Shown: positions 27,677 to 37,789, counted from the stretch's first letter. The stretch: DNA of 64,000 nt from Ahrensia kielensis DSM 5890 (GCF_000374465.1 NZ_KB894531.1:327142-391141), one strand, 5' to 3'. Notes: generated from the letters alone by a model not told the origin. Numbers and translations are program-made.

Positions 27677-28630
27677 TTAACCGCGCGGATGGGCGGAGCG
27701 ATACGCATCGAGCAAATGCTTGGTATCAACGCCCGTATAGACCTGCGTAGTGGAAAGGCTGGCATGGCCAAGAAGCTCTTGAATTGTACGCAAATCACCG
27801 CCAGAGGCCAGCAAATGCGTGGCGAATGAATGCCTGAGCGCATGGGGTGTAGCGCTATCTGGCAGGCCAAGCGCACCGCGCAAACGCCGCATATCGCGTT
27901 GAAGAACAGCGGGTTGCAACGCACCGCCGCGCACACCGCGAAACATGGGTGCGCCCTGATGCAGATCATAAGGACAAAGCTTGCGATATGCGTTCACGGC
28001 TTTGAAAACGACCGGCAAAAGCGGCACGGTTCTGGTCTTGTTGCCTTTGCCGGTAATGGCAATAGATTTTGCGTTTTCATCGCGCAGTGCCATGCCATCC
28101 AGTGAAAGCGCTTCGCCAAGGCGAAGGCCGCAGCCATAGAGCAATGTTAAAATAGCGATATTGCGCGCCCGCACCCAAGGTTCTTCAATTAGCTGATCGC
28201 TGTCCGAGACAACGCGCAAAGCGTCCGTCGCGGTTAATGGTTTGGGTAGTGATTTTGGTTGGCGCGGCGCACGCATGGCGCTTGCGGCTGTCGCATTGGC
28301 AAGGCCAGCATTTTCTAAATAGCGCAGAAAAGAACGCACACCCGCAAGGCCGCGCCCCAATGTGCGTGCACCCGCGCCATTTTGGCGTCTTCGGGTTAAA
28401 AATGCGCGCAAATCCATCGGCTTTAAATTGGCTACAGATTTTAGATCGGCCGTGTCACCGAAATATTCCGAAATGAAGAATAAGAACTGGCGTGTATCGC
28501 GCTCATAGGCATCAAGCGTGTGCTCTGACAAACGCCTTTCTTGGCCAAGCTTTTTTAGCCACGCAGAACGATGCGCCAAGAGCTTTGGCGATGCGGGCAG
28601 AAGCAATGGGCTGTTCGGGTTGTTGTTCAT
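27677..28630 (-). CDS. xerC: Tyrosine recombinase XerC
   Basis: 317 residues from ATG 28630. The N-terminal SAM-like core-binding domain (HTLDAYERDTRQFL) precedes the catalytic domain with R in GCGLRLGEAL, HALRHSFATHLL, and HASLSTTQVYTGVD carrying the tyrosine nucleophile. With XerD it resolves chromosome dimers at dif. Its place among housekeeping genes argues for XerC rather than a mobile integrase. The reading frame is open 46 codons further upstream (to 28768), but that would run across the rimM start and is unlikely. Confidence 0.92.
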   Translation of the reverse strand: MNNNPNSPLLLPASPKLLAHRSAWLKKLGQERRLSEHTLDAYERDTRQFLFFISEYFGDTADLKSVANLKPMDLRAFLTRRRQNGAGARTLGRGLAGVRSFLRYLENAGLANATAASAMRAPRQPKSLPKPLTATDALRVVSDSDQLIEEPWVRARNIAILTLLYGCGLRLGEALSLDGMALRDENAKSIAITGKGNKTRTVPLLPVVFKAVNAYRKLCPYDLHQGAPMFRGVRGGALQPAVLQRDMRRLRGALGLPDSATPHALRHSFATHLLASGGDLRTIQELLGHASLSTTQVYTGVDTKHLLDAYRSAHPRG

Positions 28631-28711
28631 GGGGCCATTGTAATGCGGCAAGGTTACCGCATCGTTGCGATTTATATTGGCTTGGCCGCCAAAAACCATT
28701 ATCCGAGCATT

Positions 28712-29323
28712 ATGAGTAAAAACGATCTTGAAAATCCGGTTCTTCTTGGTGTCATTGGTGCAGCCCATGGCATCAAAGGGCAGTGCCGTGTGAAAAGCTA
28801 TACGGGCGACCCCGAAGCGTTGGGCGATTACGGCACTTTATATGCCGAAGATGGCCGCGCTTTTGATGTTGCCGATATTCGCAGCGCGAAAAATGTTGTC
28901 GTTGTGACATTTAAACAGGTCAAAGACCGTAACGCTGCCGAGGCGTTAAACGGCACCGAGCTTTATGTCGACCGCGAACAATTGCCCGATGACATGCTGG
29001 ATGATGATGAGTTCTATGTTGAAGATTTAATCGGCATGGATGTTCTTGATGCAGCTGGCACCCATATTGGTGCGGTTATGGCTGTGCCGAATTTTGGTGC
29101 TGGCGATATGGTTGAAATCGCGATGCTGAATGAAAATGGCGGCCTTTCGAACAAGACCGATCTTTATCCATTCACCAAAGCGGTTGTGCCGACCATTGAT
29201 ATGGAGCGCTGGGCGATAACGCTGGTGCCACCATCTGAAATTATCGTGCCGCCGGAAGGTTCAAAAGAACGCGAAGGCGACCCTGATAATGAGGGGCTTG
29301 ATGTTGAGGGCTCTGAGGAATGA
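28712..29323 (+). CDS. rimM: Ribosome maturation factor RimM
   Basis: 203 residues from ATG 28712 ([20 protein letters not shown]). RimM assists 30S head assembly and binds S19. The N-terminal RimM domain ([13 protein letters not shown]) and the PRC-barrel ([19 protein letters not shown]) are present, with an acidic C-terminal tail of about 25 residues. Its last bases overlap trmD (ATGA at 29320-29323). Usually it directly follows rpsP; here it starts a separate unit divergent from xerC. Confidence 0.96.
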   Translation: MSKNDLENPVLLGVIGAAHGIKGQCRVKSYTGDPEALGDYGTLYAEDGRAFDVADIRSAKNVVVVTFKQVKDRNAAEALNGTELYVDREQLPDDMLDDDEFYVEDLIGMDVLDAAGTHIGAVMAVPNFGAGDMVEIAMLNENGGLSNKTDLYPFTKAVVPTIDMERWAITLVPPSEIIVPPEGSKEREGDPDNEGLDVEGSEE

Positions 29324-30015
29324 GTTTTCGCGCATCGGTTCTCACGCTTTATCCCGAAATGTTTCCAGGCACGCTTGGGCAGTCTTTGGCCGGACGTGCG
29401 CTCGATAATCGAATTTGGGAACTGGACGTTACGCAAATTAGAGATTTTGCTGAAGGTAAGCACAAGAATGTGGACGACACGCCATCTGGCGGTGGGGCAG
29501 GCATGGTGCTGCGCGCCGATGTTGTGGGCCGCGCGATTGATAGCGTGTCATTGCCGGATGATCCGCGCCCACGGCTGATGATGAGCCCGCGCGGCAAACC
29601 GCTCACGCAGGCGCGTGTACGCGATTTGAAAGACGGGCCGGGCGTGGTGATTGTCTGCGGGCGTTTTGAAGGGCTTGATCAACGGGTGATTGATGCGCGT
29701 GATCTGGAAGAGGTTTCCATCGGCGATTATATTTTGTCGGGCGGCGAGGTTGCAGCACAGGTGCTGCTTGATAGCGTTGTGCGATTGTTGCCCGGTGTGA
29801 TGGGCAATGACATATCGGGCGAGACAGAGAGCTTTGAGACTGGCTTGCTAGAGCATCCACATTACACCCGTCCGGCTGAGTGGGAGGGCTTGAGCATTCC
29901 CGACGTTTTGTCCTCTGGCAATCACGGCAAAGTGGAAGAATGGCGGCGGAAGCAGGCTGAAAAGCTGACCAAAGAACGCCGACCAGACCTTTGGGAAGCT
30001 GCACAGAAGAAATAG
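29320..30015 (+). CDS. trmD: tRNA (guanine-N1-)-methyltransferase TrmD
   Basis: Methylates G37 of tRNAs to prevent +1 frameshifting. 231 residues with the SPOUT knot: [25 protein letters not shown], and [11 protein letters not shown], then the C-terminal helical domain. Translation overlaps rimM by four bases. rplS follows after a 206-base gap. Confidence 0.98.
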   Translation: MSFRASVLTLYPEMFPGTLGQSLAGRALDNRIWELDVTQIRDFAEGKHKNVDDTPSGGGAGMVLRADVVGRAIDSVSLPDDPRPRLMMSPRGKPLTQARVRDLKDGPGVVIVCGRFEGLDQRVIDARDLEEVSIGDYILSGGEVAAQVLLDSVVRLLPGVMGNDISGETESFETGLLEHPHYTRPAEWEGLSIPDVLSSGNHGKVEEWRRKQAEKLTKERRPDLWEAAQKK

Positions 30016-30221
30016 GCGCAATAAAAATGCGCCCAAATAGGTGACAAAGCCTATTATCTGATGTATGTGCGCGCTCAACTCGGACAAAGATCCGAAAATG
30101 ACGTCAATTAGCAATTACGAGCATGACTACCGCTCCGACCTTCTGGGTCAGGTTACACGATAAAATTATTGTGGGCCGTTCGTCGAGCGCTCTGGCAGTT
30201 CAAAAGAACAGGAAAAGACAG
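30016..30221 (+). other. Leader between trmD and rplS
   Basis: 206 bases with no supported gene, although the rplS frame is open back to 30123. It contains a small GACC/GGTC hairpin near 30138-30150 and the AGGA ribosome site at 30209-30213. A ribosomal-protein autoregulatory leader is possible, but no defined L19-leader motif was recognised. Confidence 0.35.
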
Positions 30222-30749
30222 ATGAATATTATTCAGCAGCTCGAGCAAGAGCAGCGCGCGAAAATCGACGAAAAACGCACATTCCCAGAATTTTCTCCAG
30301 GTGATACTGTACGCGTTCAGGTTCGCGTTACAGAAGGCAAGCGTACACGTTTGCAGGCTTATGAAGGCGTATGTATTGCCCGTTCAGGTGCAGGCCTTTC
30401 TGAAAACTTTACAGTGCGTAAAATTTCTTACGGTGAAGGCGTGGAACGTGTGTTCCCAATCTACTCACCATTGGTTGAGGCTGTTGAAATCGTTCGCCGC
30501 GGTAAAGTACGTCGTGCGAAACTTTACTACATGCGTAACCTACGCGGTAAGAAAGCCCGTATTGTTGAAAACACTGGTGTTCGTGCCAAGCGTTTGAACG
30601 ACCTTGAGCGTCAGGCAATGCTCGATCAAAAAGCAGCGCAAGAAGCTGAAAAAGTTGCAGCAGCAGAAGCACTAGCGGCTGAAAAAGCAGCGGCAGAAGC
30701 AGCTGAAGCAGCAGCGGCAAGCGCAGCAGAAGAAAACAAAGACGCATAA
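30222..30749 (+). CDS. rplS: 50S ribosomal protein L19
   Basis: 175 residues from ATG 30222 ([11 protein letters not shown]). The conserved core ([44 protein letters not shown]) is intact. A tail of about 50 residues rich in Ala/Glu/Lys extends past the E. coli end, similar in composition to the S16 tail in this window. An upstream in-frame extension to 30123 is rejected because it lacks L19 similarity. A terminator follows. Confidence 0.97.
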   Translation: MNIIQQLEQEQRAKIDEKRTFPEFSPGDTVRVQVRVTEGKRTRLQAYEGVCIARSGAGLSENFTVRKISYGEGVERVFPIYSPLVEAVEIVRRGKVRRAKLYYMRNLRGKKARIVENTGVRAKRLNDLERQAMLDQKAAQEAEKVAAAEALAAEKAAAEAAEAAAASAAEENKDA

Positions 30750-30774
30750 GTCTTTTAAATACTGATTTTTGAAG

Positions 30775-30802
30775 AAGGCGCGCTGAAAGGTGCGCCTTTT
30801 TT
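30775..30802 (+). terminator. Terminator of rimM-trmD-rplS
   Basis: Stem AAGGCGC (30775-30781) / GCGCCTT (30792-30798), 10-base loop, T run to 30802. Confidence 0.85.
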
Positions 30803-30903
30803 GTTGAATCGCATTGGGAGGCCTTGCGCGGATTAGTATCGCAGTCCATTTTGCGTACAAGCTAAATACAGCCATTCTCTTTGTGACAGATGGGGACTTT
30901 CCG

Positions 30904-31707
30904 ATGATTACCAAACGCGTATTCTTATCTATGGCAGCTATGGCTGTTGGCATGAGCGCAAGTTTTTCTGCATCCGCGCAGGATCTGCCCGATCTGGGCG
31001 GCAAGACAATTACTGTTGTAACTGAAAATGCATATCCGCCACTTCAGTTCATTGATCCGAAAACAGGCGAGCAAATCGGCTGGGAATATGATGCTGTTGC
31101 TGAAATCGGCAAGCGGCTCAATGCCAAAATCGAATATCAAAACACGTCATGGGATGCGATGATCCAAGCGGTCTCCGATGGCCAATATGATATGGGCATG
31201 ACGGGTATTTCCATTAAAGAAGACCGCAAGGAAAAAGTGGATTTCTCAGACTCTTATCTGGTGTCTGAAATGTTCATGCTGGTGCGCGGCGATGAGGATC
31301 GTTTCACCGATTCTAAAAGCTTTGCAGCGTTTGAAGATGGTTTGGTTGGCGCGCAGCCGGGCACAACACCATTTTACACAGCGGTTTACGATGTGCTTGA
31401 CGGTGATGAAGCCAATCCGCGCATCAAGTTGATGGAAACATTTGGTGCAACGGTTCAGGCATTGCGCGCTGGCGATGTGGATATGGTTTTGACAGACGGT
31501 GTTGCCGGTAAAGGCTATGTTGATGCATCTGACGGTGCGCTAAAGCTTTATGATGAAGCGCTTGGCACAGATAATTTTGGTTTCATTTTTCCAAAAGGTT
31601 CCGAAAATGTTGCGCCGATCAATGCGGCTATCGCATCGATGAAAGCTGATGGCACGATTGATGCGATCAACAAAAAATGGTTCCTTGATTATAAGCTTGG
31701 CGAATAG
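30904..31707 (+). CDS. Amino-acid ABC transporter substrate-binding protein
   Basis: 267 residues from ATG 30904 with a signal peptide ending ASAQ (about residue 24). The SBP family 3 pattern is clear: [53 protein letters not shown] in shorter parts, and the C-terminal KWFLDYKL. These proteins bind polar amino acids or opines in the periplasm; the ligand is not predictable here. The permease gene follows 18 bases later. An in-frame start at 30814 lacks a signal peptide and is rejected. Confidence 0.93.
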   Translation: MITKRVFLSMAAMAVGMSASFSASAQDLPDLGGKTITVVTENAYPPLQFIDPKTGEQIGWEYDAVAEIGKRLNAKIEYQNTSWDAMIQAVSDGQYDMGMTGISIKEDRKEKVDFSDSYLVSEMFMLVRGDEDRFTDSKSFAAFEDGLVGAQPGTTPFYTAVYDVLDGDEANPRIKLMETFGATVQALRAGDVDMVLTDGVAGKGYVDASDGALKLYDEALGTDNFGFIFPKGSENVAPINAAIASMKADGTIDAINKKWFLDYKLGE

Positions 31708-31725
31708 GCTCGGGTATATCCACTC

Positions 31726-32553
31726 TTGTTGAACCCTGAAAAACACAAGTCGCCCGACAAAAAGTCCGGCGACTTTCCTTATTGGCTTGTCGCGCTTGGC
31801 GCTATAGCGGTTGCGCTGGCTTATGTTATCGCAACAAACCAGCTTTATTCGCAAATTGCGAACGCTGTTTCCAAAGGCGTTTATATTACGGTCTTTGTAA
31901 CGCTTGTTGGGTTCTTTCTGGCGACGATGCTTGGCTTGATTTTCGCGCTGATGGGCCTGTCGAAATCGCTCGTGCTTCGACAAATCGCACGGTTTTATGT
32001 CGAGGTCATACGCGGCATTCCGATGCTTGTGTTGCTTTTCTATATTGCATTTGTTGGCGCGCCTGCATTGGCTTGGCTCATCGATACGATAACGCGACCA
32101 CTGCAAGAGGCGGGCGTGATGGGCGAATTTCGCACCCGTGATATTTCGTTGATGTGGCGCGCGGTTTTAGCGCTGATGATTGGCTATTCAGCCTTTATTG
32201 CAGAAGTATTCAGGGCCGGTATTTTGTCGGTTGATGAAGGCCAAGTTGAAGCGGCCGAAGCGCTGGGCTTGTCGCCTTGGCAGCGTTTTCGTTTGGTTGT
32301 TTTCCCGCAGGCAATTCGCACCATATTACCACCGCTTGGCAATGACTTTGTCGCGATGGTGAAAGATTCGTCGCTGGTGTCTGTGCTTGGCGTTGCAGAC
32401 CTTACCCAGATGGGCAAAATCTATGCGTCCGGCTCATTCAGGTTTTTTGAAACCTATTCTATCGTGGCTTATATTTATCTGGTGCTGACGATTGGGTTGT
32501 CGCTTGGCCTGCGCCAAATTGAAAAGAAATTGCGCAAAGCGCAGGAGCGCTGA
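31726..32553 (+). CDS. Amino-acid ABC transporter permease (HisM/GlnP type)
   Basis: 275 residues, TTG start. Three to five membrane helices and the EAA loop EAAEALGLSPWQRFRLVVFP that contacts the ATPase. The pattern YITVFVTLVGFFLATMLGL and VEVIRGIPMLVLLFY is that of polar amino-acid permeases. It pairs with the upstream substrate-binding protein. No ATP-binding subunit gene follows: the next gene is convergent after a three-base gap. The transporter must therefore use an ATPase encoded elsewhere. Confidence 0.93.
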   Translation: MLNPEKHKSPDKKSGDFPYWLVALGAIAVALAYVIATNQLYSQIANAVSKGVYITVFVTLVGFFLATMLGLIFALMGLSKSLVLRQIARFYVEVIRGIPMLVLLFYIAFVGAPALAWLIDTITRPLQEAGVMGEFRTRDISLMWRAVLALMIGYSAFIAEVFRAGILSVDEGQVEAAEALGLSPWQRFRLVVFPQAIRTILPPLGNDFVAMVKDSSLVSVLGVADLTQMGKIYASGSFRFFETYSIVAYIYLVLTIGLSLGLRQIEKKLRKAQER

Positions 32554-32556
32554 TAT

Positions 32557-33450
32557 TTAAGCGTTGAAAATCAGCGCGCTCCCCAAAATAACAAGAATAG
32601 CACCAATCCATGCGCCGATTGCGGGGGCTTCTTTGGTACGCCACCACAAAATTGGCAATAGCAGTGCTGGCGTTGTTGCCGACAAGGTTGTGATGACGCC
32701 GACCTTTCCGCCCGATAGCGCAAAGAGCAGCAGGGTCATGCCAAGGCCCATGCCGAGAAGGCCGGATAAAGCTACCTGCGTCCAAATGGAAACGCTGCCC
32801 GGATTGGCCTGCTTGAAGTTTTTATGAGGCAGAAGCATCAAGGCCCAAAGTCCAAATGCGGCAGTGCCAACGCGCAAGGCCGATGCTGCAACAGGGTCAA
32901 CGCCTGTCTCCATAATCGGTCTTGCAATTAGCGCACCAATGGCCTGTGCAAGGGCTGCTAATGTGCCGAACAAAATACCGACCCAAAGCGTGCCGGTGAT
33001 GCTCTCCCATTTGTGGAGCTGTGTTTTGCGCTTTCCGAAAATAATGGCGAGAATGACGCCGATAATTGTGATGGACACACCTAGAAATGTTTGCAGTGCC
33101 AGTGCTTCGCCCAAAAACAGATAGCCAAGCAGAACTGAAATCGGCGCATTCATGGAAAACAAAATGGCTGTTCTGCGCGGACCCAAGCGGTTCATGGTTA
33201 GGAACAAAGCGGTATCGCCAAGAAAAATACCGATAAAGCCGGACCAGAATAAAGCCCAAAACGCATCGCCTGTTATGCTCGACCAAGTGCCGAACAGCGT
33301 TGCCCAAGCGATAAGCGCGACAAAAACGATTGTCATGCGCCAGCGGTTAAAGGCAATTGCGCCTAGATGCTTGGCCGGATCGGCGGACAGAATGCTGGTA
33401 AAGGCCCAAGTTAGGGCGGCGAGCATAGCAGCTGCTTCAAAGATAAACAT
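32557..33450 (-). CDS. EamA/DMT-family membrane transporter
   Basis: 297 residues from ATG 33450, with ten predicted hydrophobic helices in two five-helix repeats, as in the drug/metabolite transporter superfamily. The typical repeat-end motif is seen (ISVLLGYLFLGEALALQTFLG). Likely exports small metabolites or amino acids. GAGG nine bases upstream supports ATG 33450; GTG 33465 would add five residues. Convergent with the ABC permease and divergent from leuC. Confidence 0.88.
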   Translation of the reverse strand: MFIFEAAAMLAALTWAFTSILSADPAKHLGAIAFNRWRMTIVFVALIAWATLFGTWSSITGDAFWALFWSGFIGIFLGDTALFLTMNRLGPRRTAILFSMNAPISVLLGYLFLGEALALQTFLGVSITIIGVILAIIFGKRKTQLHKWESITGTLWVGILFGTLAALAQAIGALIARPIMETGVDPVAASALRVGTAAFGLWALMLLPHKNFKQANPGSVSIWTQVALSGLLGMGLGMTLLLFALSGGKVGVITTLSATTPALLLPILWWRTKEAPAIGAWIGAILVILGSALIFNA

Positions 33451-33526
33451 AAATGGCAGCCTCACCCGTGCTTAAAAATTAGCCATGCGCCAATTATTAC
33501 ACGCGCGTCAAGCTGTATTGGTGGCC

Positions 33527-33556
33527 TTGACCCGACCCTAAAGTAGGGTGCATATC
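33527..33556 (+). promoter_or_regulatory. Possible leuC promoter with palindrome in the spacer
   Basis: TTGACC (33527-33532) is followed 17-18 bases later by GCATAT/CATATC (33550-33556). The spacer contains ACCCT-N5-AGGGT (33535-33549), an inverted repeat placed between -35 and -10, which would suit a repressor or a MerR-like activator. Confidence 0.45.
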
Positions 33557-33595
33557 AGCGCTAATAATTTCACTGTATATTCAGGACGAAACGCT

Positions 33596-35002
33596 ATGAC
33601 CGGACCGCGCACGCTTTACGATAAAATTTGGGATGACCATCTTGTCCATCAGGCAGATGATGGCACTTGCCTTCTTTATATTGATCGCCACCTTGTTCAC
33701 GAAGTGACGAGCCCGCAGGCTTTTGAAGGTCTACGTCTGTCTAATCGCACCGTGCGTGCGCCAGAAAAGACATTGGCTGTCGTGGACCACAATGTTCCAA
33801 CATCACCGGATCGTCACCTTGGTATTAAAAACGAGGAAAGCCGTATTCAGGTTGAGGCATTGGCCAAAAACGCTGCTGATTTTGGCGTTGAATATTATTC
33901 AGAGAACGACAAGCGCCAAGGCATTGTTCACATTGTTGGACCTGAGCAAGGTTTCACATTGCCGGGCATGACAATTGTTTGCGGTGATAGCCACACATCA
34001 ACGCATGGCGCATTTGGCGCTTTGGCGCATGGTATTGGTACATCTGAAGTTGAGCATGTTTTGGCGACGCAAACGCTGATCCAGAAAAAAGCTAAAAACA
34101 TGCTTGTGCGTGTTGATGGTGTGGCACCGGAAGGTGTGACAGCCAAAGACATCATTCTGGCTGTTATTGGCGAAATTGGTACAGCTGGCGGCAATGGCCA
34201 TGTGATTGAGTTTGCAGGTGAAGCCATTGAAGCGCTTTCAATGGAAGGCCGTATGACGATCTGTAATATGACGATTGAAGGCGGTGCACGTGCCGGCCTT
34301 ATCGCGCCAGATCAGAAAACATTTGATTATATTACGGGTAAGCCACGCGCGCCTAAAGGTGCAGCGCTCGATATGGCGCTGGATTATTGGAAAACATTGC
34401 AAACGGACGAAGGCGCACATTACGACAAAGTTGTTGTGCTTAATGCTGCTGACTTGCCGCCAATCGTTTCATGGGGCTCTTCGCCAGAAGACGTAATTTC
34501 CGTTGACGGTGTTGTGCCAAATCCTGATGACATCAAGGATGCAAATGCGCGTACTTCTAAATGGCGCGCATTGGAGTATATGGGCCTTAAGCCTGGCACT
34601 AAAATTACTGACATTACATTGGACCGCGTGTTCATCGGCTCATGTACTAATGGGCGTATTGAAGATTTGCGCGCTGTTGCCAAAGTTGTTGAAGGCAAGA
34701 AAGTTGCATCAACTGTTGATGCGATGATCGTTCCAGGTTCTGGTCTTGTTAAAGAAATGGCGGAAGCTGAAGGTCTGGATAAGATTTTTATCGACGCTGG
34801 ATTTGATTGGCGTGAGCCGGGCTGTTCAATGTGCCTTGCAATGAACGACGACCGCCTGAAACCTGAAGAGCGTTGTGCATCAACATCCAACCGTAACTTT
34901 GAAGGCCGTCAGGGCTTTAAAGGTCGCACGCATCTTGTTTCGCCTGCAATGGCTGCTGCCGCTGCAATCGCGGGTCATTTTGTGGATATCCGCACACTTT
35001 AA
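33596..35002 (+). CDS. leuC: 3-isopropylmalate dehydratase large subunit
   Basis: 468 residues from ATG 33596 ([17 protein letters not shown]). Aconitase-family enzyme of leucine synthesis, isomerising 2- to 3-isopropylmalate with LeuD (not in the window). The 4Fe-4S ligands are in IGSCTNGR and the GCSMCLAMN segment. AGGA upstream supports the start. Placed after rplS in the rhizobial order, although four accessory genes or operon parts now lie between them. Confidence 0.97.
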   Translation: MTGPRTLYDKIWDDHLVHQADDGTCLLYIDRHLVHEVTSPQAFEGLRLSNRTVRAPEKTLAVVDHNVPTSPDRHLGIKNEESRIQVEALAKNAADFGVEYYSENDKRQGIVHIVGPEQGFTLPGMTIVCGDSHTSTHGAFGALAHGIGTSEVEHVLATQTLIQKKAKNMLVRVDGVAPEGVTAKDIILAVIGEIGTAGGNGHVIEFAGEAIEALSMEGRMTICNMTIEGGARAGLIAPDQKTFDYITGKPRAPKGAALDMALDYWKTLQTDEGAHYDKVVVLNAADLPPIVSWGSSPEDVISVDGVVPNPDDIKDANARTSKWRALEYMGLKPGTKITDITLDRVFIGSCTNGRIEDLRAVAKVVEGKKVASTVDAMIVPGSGLVKEMAEAEGLDKIFIDAGFDWREPGCSMCLAMNDDRLKPEERCASTSNRNFEGRQGFKGRTHLVSPAMAAAAAIAGHFVDIRTL

Positions 35003-35024
35003 GCGTTTTTAAATTCCGACTTTG

Positions 35025-35058
35025 AAGCCCGTTTTGCCCTGTGTGAAGCGGGCTTTTT
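35025..35058 (+). terminator. Terminator of leuC
   Basis: Stem AAGCCCG (35025-35031) / CGGGCTT (35049-35055), long loop, T run to 35058. Confidence 0.75.
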
Positions 35059-35068
35059 GCTGCTTTTA

Positions 35069-35097
35069 TTGACGTTACGGAACTTTTTTCATAAATC
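35069..35097 (+). promoter_or_regulatory. Possible promoter of the diguanylate cyclase gene
   Basis: TTGACG (35069-35074), 17-base spacer, TAAATC (35092-35097). It lies right after the leuC terminator and about 100 bases before the likely start codon. Confidence 0.4.
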
Positions 35098-35195
35098 ATA
35101 AACCATGTTGATTGGATGCTGTTGATAAAACACGGCATTTTAAAACAATTGATAATACTTTGCCTTATAGTTCGCCCAGAACCACGGGGATTATA

Positions 35196-36389
35196 GTGAG
35201 CAGCCAATTATACTTTCAATTGATCACGCCATTGATTTTCCTTGTGTTCGCAATGGGATTTGGACTGATATATCGCTATACAAGTGATCAGGATTCAGCC
35301 CGCTATTTTGCAATTTCATACTTATTTGGCGCTATCGCTTTTGTGCTGGATATTTGCCGGAGTTTAATACCGGGCATCATCGATAATATGGTCTCGAACT
35401 TGGCCTATATGTTGTCAGCAGGCCTGTTTTCTGTCGCTCTCATGGCGCATTACCGCCGAAAAAAACCTTGGGCTGTATTGAGCATTATCGGGTTGGTTGC
35501 GCTTTGCACGTCCTATTATTTCATGCTCATTGATGATGACATGGCCGTGCGGGCACTTGTCTTGAATTTCTTTGGTTCTTTGCTGCTTGGATATCCGGTC
35601 ATTGCTCTACGCGGCATGAAAAGGCGTCCGATAGACCGCTTAATCTATTGGGTGGTCGCATTCACAGTTGTGCAATTTCAATTGCGAACAATAATTGTTC
35701 TGATGATCGAAGGAAGCACGCTTTCAGAAGAAACCTATTCTGGATCGCTTTCGGCAGTAACATTCCAACTTCTAACATCTGTTTCAGCGCTGCTAATGGC
35801 TTTGGCTTTGTTTGCTATGTTTGGCATGGAAATCGTGTTGAAACTTCGCCGTAATAGCGAGACCGATATTCTTACTGGATTGCTGAACCGTCGCGGTGTT
35901 GAAGCAAAATTACCAGAATTTGAAAATGCGCTTGCCAATGGTGTTAAAAGTCACGGCGTGCTGGTGTTAGATATTGATCACTTTAAAGAGGTTAATGACA
36001 CTTTTGGACATAGTGCCGGCGATGAGGTGCTGGTTGCCTGTGCAAATCTGCTTAAAGAGCTGAAGGTCGAGCAATCGATTGTCTCTCGCGTGGGCGGTGA
36101 AGAGTTTAATGTGGTTCTATATAATGTAGACGAGAATACTGCAAAATTGGTGGCGGAGTATGCGTGTAGTGCATTCTCCAATCTTACACATCCAGCGATT
36201 GATAATAAGGTTGTCACGGTCAGCATTGGTGTCGCTTTATGGGACGTTGATGCAAGCTTTGCCGAAGCTACACGCAAAGCTGATACAGCGCTTTACCGCG
36301 CCAAATCTGGCGGGCGTAACCGCGTCGTTGTTGCGCGCACGAAAATTGTTCAATTCCAGACCAGAGGTGCGGAGCGCCGCGCCTCTTAA
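35196..36389 (+). CDS. Membrane-bound diguanylate cyclase (GGDEF)
   Basis: 397 residues from GTG 35196. Six or seven hydrophobic segments (about residues 8-215) form an unrecognised membrane sensor, followed by a GGDEF domain with DILTGLLNRRG, LDIDHFKEVNDTFGH and the active-site GGEEF, all needed for making cyclic di-GMP. No EAL domain and no clear inhibitory RxxD is seen. GTG 35196 has GGGGA five bases upstream; a TTG at 35112 in the same frame would add 28 residues. Flagellar genes in this window are a plausible downstream process, but no link is shown. Confidence 0.88.
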   Translation: MSSQLYFQLITPLIFLVFAMGFGLIYRYTSDQDSARYFAISYLFGAIAFVLDICRSLIPGIIDNMVSNLAYMLSAGLFSVALMAHYRRKKPWAVLSIIGLVALCTSYYFMLIDDDMAVRALVLNFFGSLLLGYPVIALRGMKRRPIDRLIYWVVAFTVVQFQLRTIIVLMIEGSTLSEETYSGSLSAVTFQLLTSVSALLMALALFAMFGMEIVLKLRRNSETDILTGLLNRRGVEAKLPEFENALANGVKSHGVLVLDIDHFKEVNDTFGHSAGDEVLVACANLLKELKVEQSIVSRVGGEEFNVVLYNVDENTAKLVAEYACSAFSNLTHPAIDNKVVTVSIGVALWDVDASFAEATRKADTALYRAKSGGRNRVVVARTKIVQFQTRGAERRAS

Positions 36390-37339
36390 ACTGGAATTAT
36401 AACGCTTAAGGCATAGAGCCACACCGTTGCCGTGAGTACGGAAAGTGCGGTGCAGATCAAAAATGCTGATGCAGCTAAACTGACAGCGCGGTCATACATC
36501 ACTGCAAAAATGTAAATGTTCATGCCAGGCGGCATGGCCGCGAGTGTGACAACTGCGCGTACCGTTTGTGGCTCTAGCCCAAAGATATAATGGGTAAGCC
36601 CAAAGGCAATGGCGGGATGCACGATCAAAGACAGACAGGCAACCAGCATGCTTTCAGACAGGCCAGCGCTGATCTTATATTTTGTCATCGCAGCGCCAAT
36701 GCCAACCAGCGCCACAGGTATGGCAGCGGTTGCCAGCATATCAACAGCAGAAATGACGGGTTCAGGCAGTTGAATGCCTGAAAAATTCATGGCGACGCCG
36801 ATCAAAATGCCGATCATCAGAGAGTTGGCGAGGATGGATTTTCCAGCGGTTTTTAATGTGGTGGCCAAGGATTTTCCATCACGCCGCATCAGCTCCATTG
36901 TGACCATGCCAAGAATATATAGGCTTGGCGCGTGGAAGGCGATGATACCAAAGGCAGGCGTTAATGCTTCGCTGCCAAATGTTCGCTCAATAATGGCAAT
37001 GCCTAAAAGTACCGAATTGGAAAATGTTGCGGCAAAGCCAACGGACACGGCTTCACCGGGCCTGCGCTTGAAGATTTTTCGGGCCAGAATAATGCCAAGG
37101 ACAAAGCAGGAAACGGCACCGGTATAAAACCCAATGAGTGCAGGCGCAGAGAAGGCGGCCGCAAAATCAAGGTTGAGCATGGCGCGAAATAAAAGCACCG
37201 GCACGGCGACCTTAACGGCAAAACTGTTAAGGGCATCACCAACCGTATTGGGAACATAGGCTGTGCGCACTGCACCATAGCCGATAGCGATCAGAATAAA
37301 GACCGGCAGAACGGCCAAAAAAATAGAGAGCAATTGCAT
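36386..37339 (-). CDS. AEC-family transporter (auxin efflux carrier type)
   Basis: 317 residues with about ten helices in the 5+5 arrangement of the auxin efflux carrier / malonate permease family. It opens with LSIFLAVLPVFILIAIGYGAV and has a C-terminal TLAAMPPGMNIYIFAVMYDRA in shorter parts. Probably carries an organic anion. Its stop overlaps the convergent diguanylate cyclase stop by four bases. Confidence 0.87.
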   Translation of the reverse strand: MQLLSIFLAVLPVFILIAIGYGAVRTAYVPNTVGDALNSFAVKVAVPVLLFRAMLNLDFAAAFSAPALIGFYTGAVSCFVLGIILARKIFKRRPGEAVSVGFAATFSNSVLLGIAIIERTFGSEALTPAFGIIAFHAPSLYILGMVTMELMRRDGKSLATTLKTAGKSILANSLMIGILIGVAMNFSGIQLPEPVISAVDMLATAAIPVALVGIGAAMTKYKISAGLSESMLVACLSLIVHPAIAFGLTHYIFGLEPQTVRAVVTLAAMPPGMNIYIFAVMYDRAVSLAASAFLICTALSVLTATVWLYALSVIIPV

Positions 37340-37456
37340 ATCCTTTATACGCGGGTAATCTATGACCTATCGCGTAAACCGCAAGGAAATAATGTGCTTC
37401 AGTTTTGCAGTATTCAGACTATTGCGCGGTGCTGTGGGACATTGTATTTTAATGCG

Positions 37457-37789
37457 ATGAATCGCTATCTTTACAAAATAATGGGTCTTTCAACCCTCAT
37501 CGCCACTGTTACCCTTAGCGCTTGTTCGTCATCTGGCGGCGGCGGTGTTGGTAATTCAGTCCAGCCAGCTTTAGCGAAATGGCGCTGTACGGGCGGCGTT
37601 ACGATGACGGTGCGCCGTGAAGGCGCAAATCTTTTGGTGTCTGATTCGCGCGGTGTTGAAACAGAGTTGCCTGCCGATCCGCCTGGTCAACGTGAGCGTT
37701 ACAGTAAAACTGGTTATGCGTTGGTTTTTGAAGGGCGCAATGCCAGCTGGTTTGCCAGCGGCAAAGCACCAACTGATTGTCAGCGTTAA
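37457..37789 (+). CDS. Small lipoprotein, unknown function
   Basis: 110 residues from ATG 37457. The signal has a lipobox LSAC (acylated cysteine at about residue 23) and a Ser/Gly linker. The mature part (KWRCTGGVTMTVRREG, then LVFEGRNASWFASG) has a second cysteine pair member near the C-terminus (PTDCQR) and resembles MliC-type C-type lysozyme-inhibitor proteins in its WRC and YxxxG-like spacing. That assignment is tentative. The frame is open to TTG 37334, but only the internal ATG gives a signal peptide. Confidence 0.65.
   Translation: MNRYLYKIMGLSTLIATVTLSACSSSGGGGVGNSVQPALAKWRCTGGVTMTVRREGANLLVSDSRGVETELPADPPGQRERYSKTGYALVFEGRNASWFASGKAPTDCQR

Noticed and set aside
27677-28630. Mobile-element integrase
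   Set aside because: The recombinase has XerC length and motifs and sits among housekeeping genes without att-like repeats or cargo.
28631-28768. Upstream extension of xerC
   Set aside because: It would cross the rimM start and adds residues without resemblance to the core-binding domain.
30123-30221. N-terminal extension of L19
   Set aside because: The upstream in-frame part shows no L19 similarity, while the internal ATG at 30222 has an AGGA site and the conserved start.
30016-30221. Defined ribosomal-protein L19 leader
   Set aside because: Only a small hairpin is visible; no match to a known leader motif could be made by eye.
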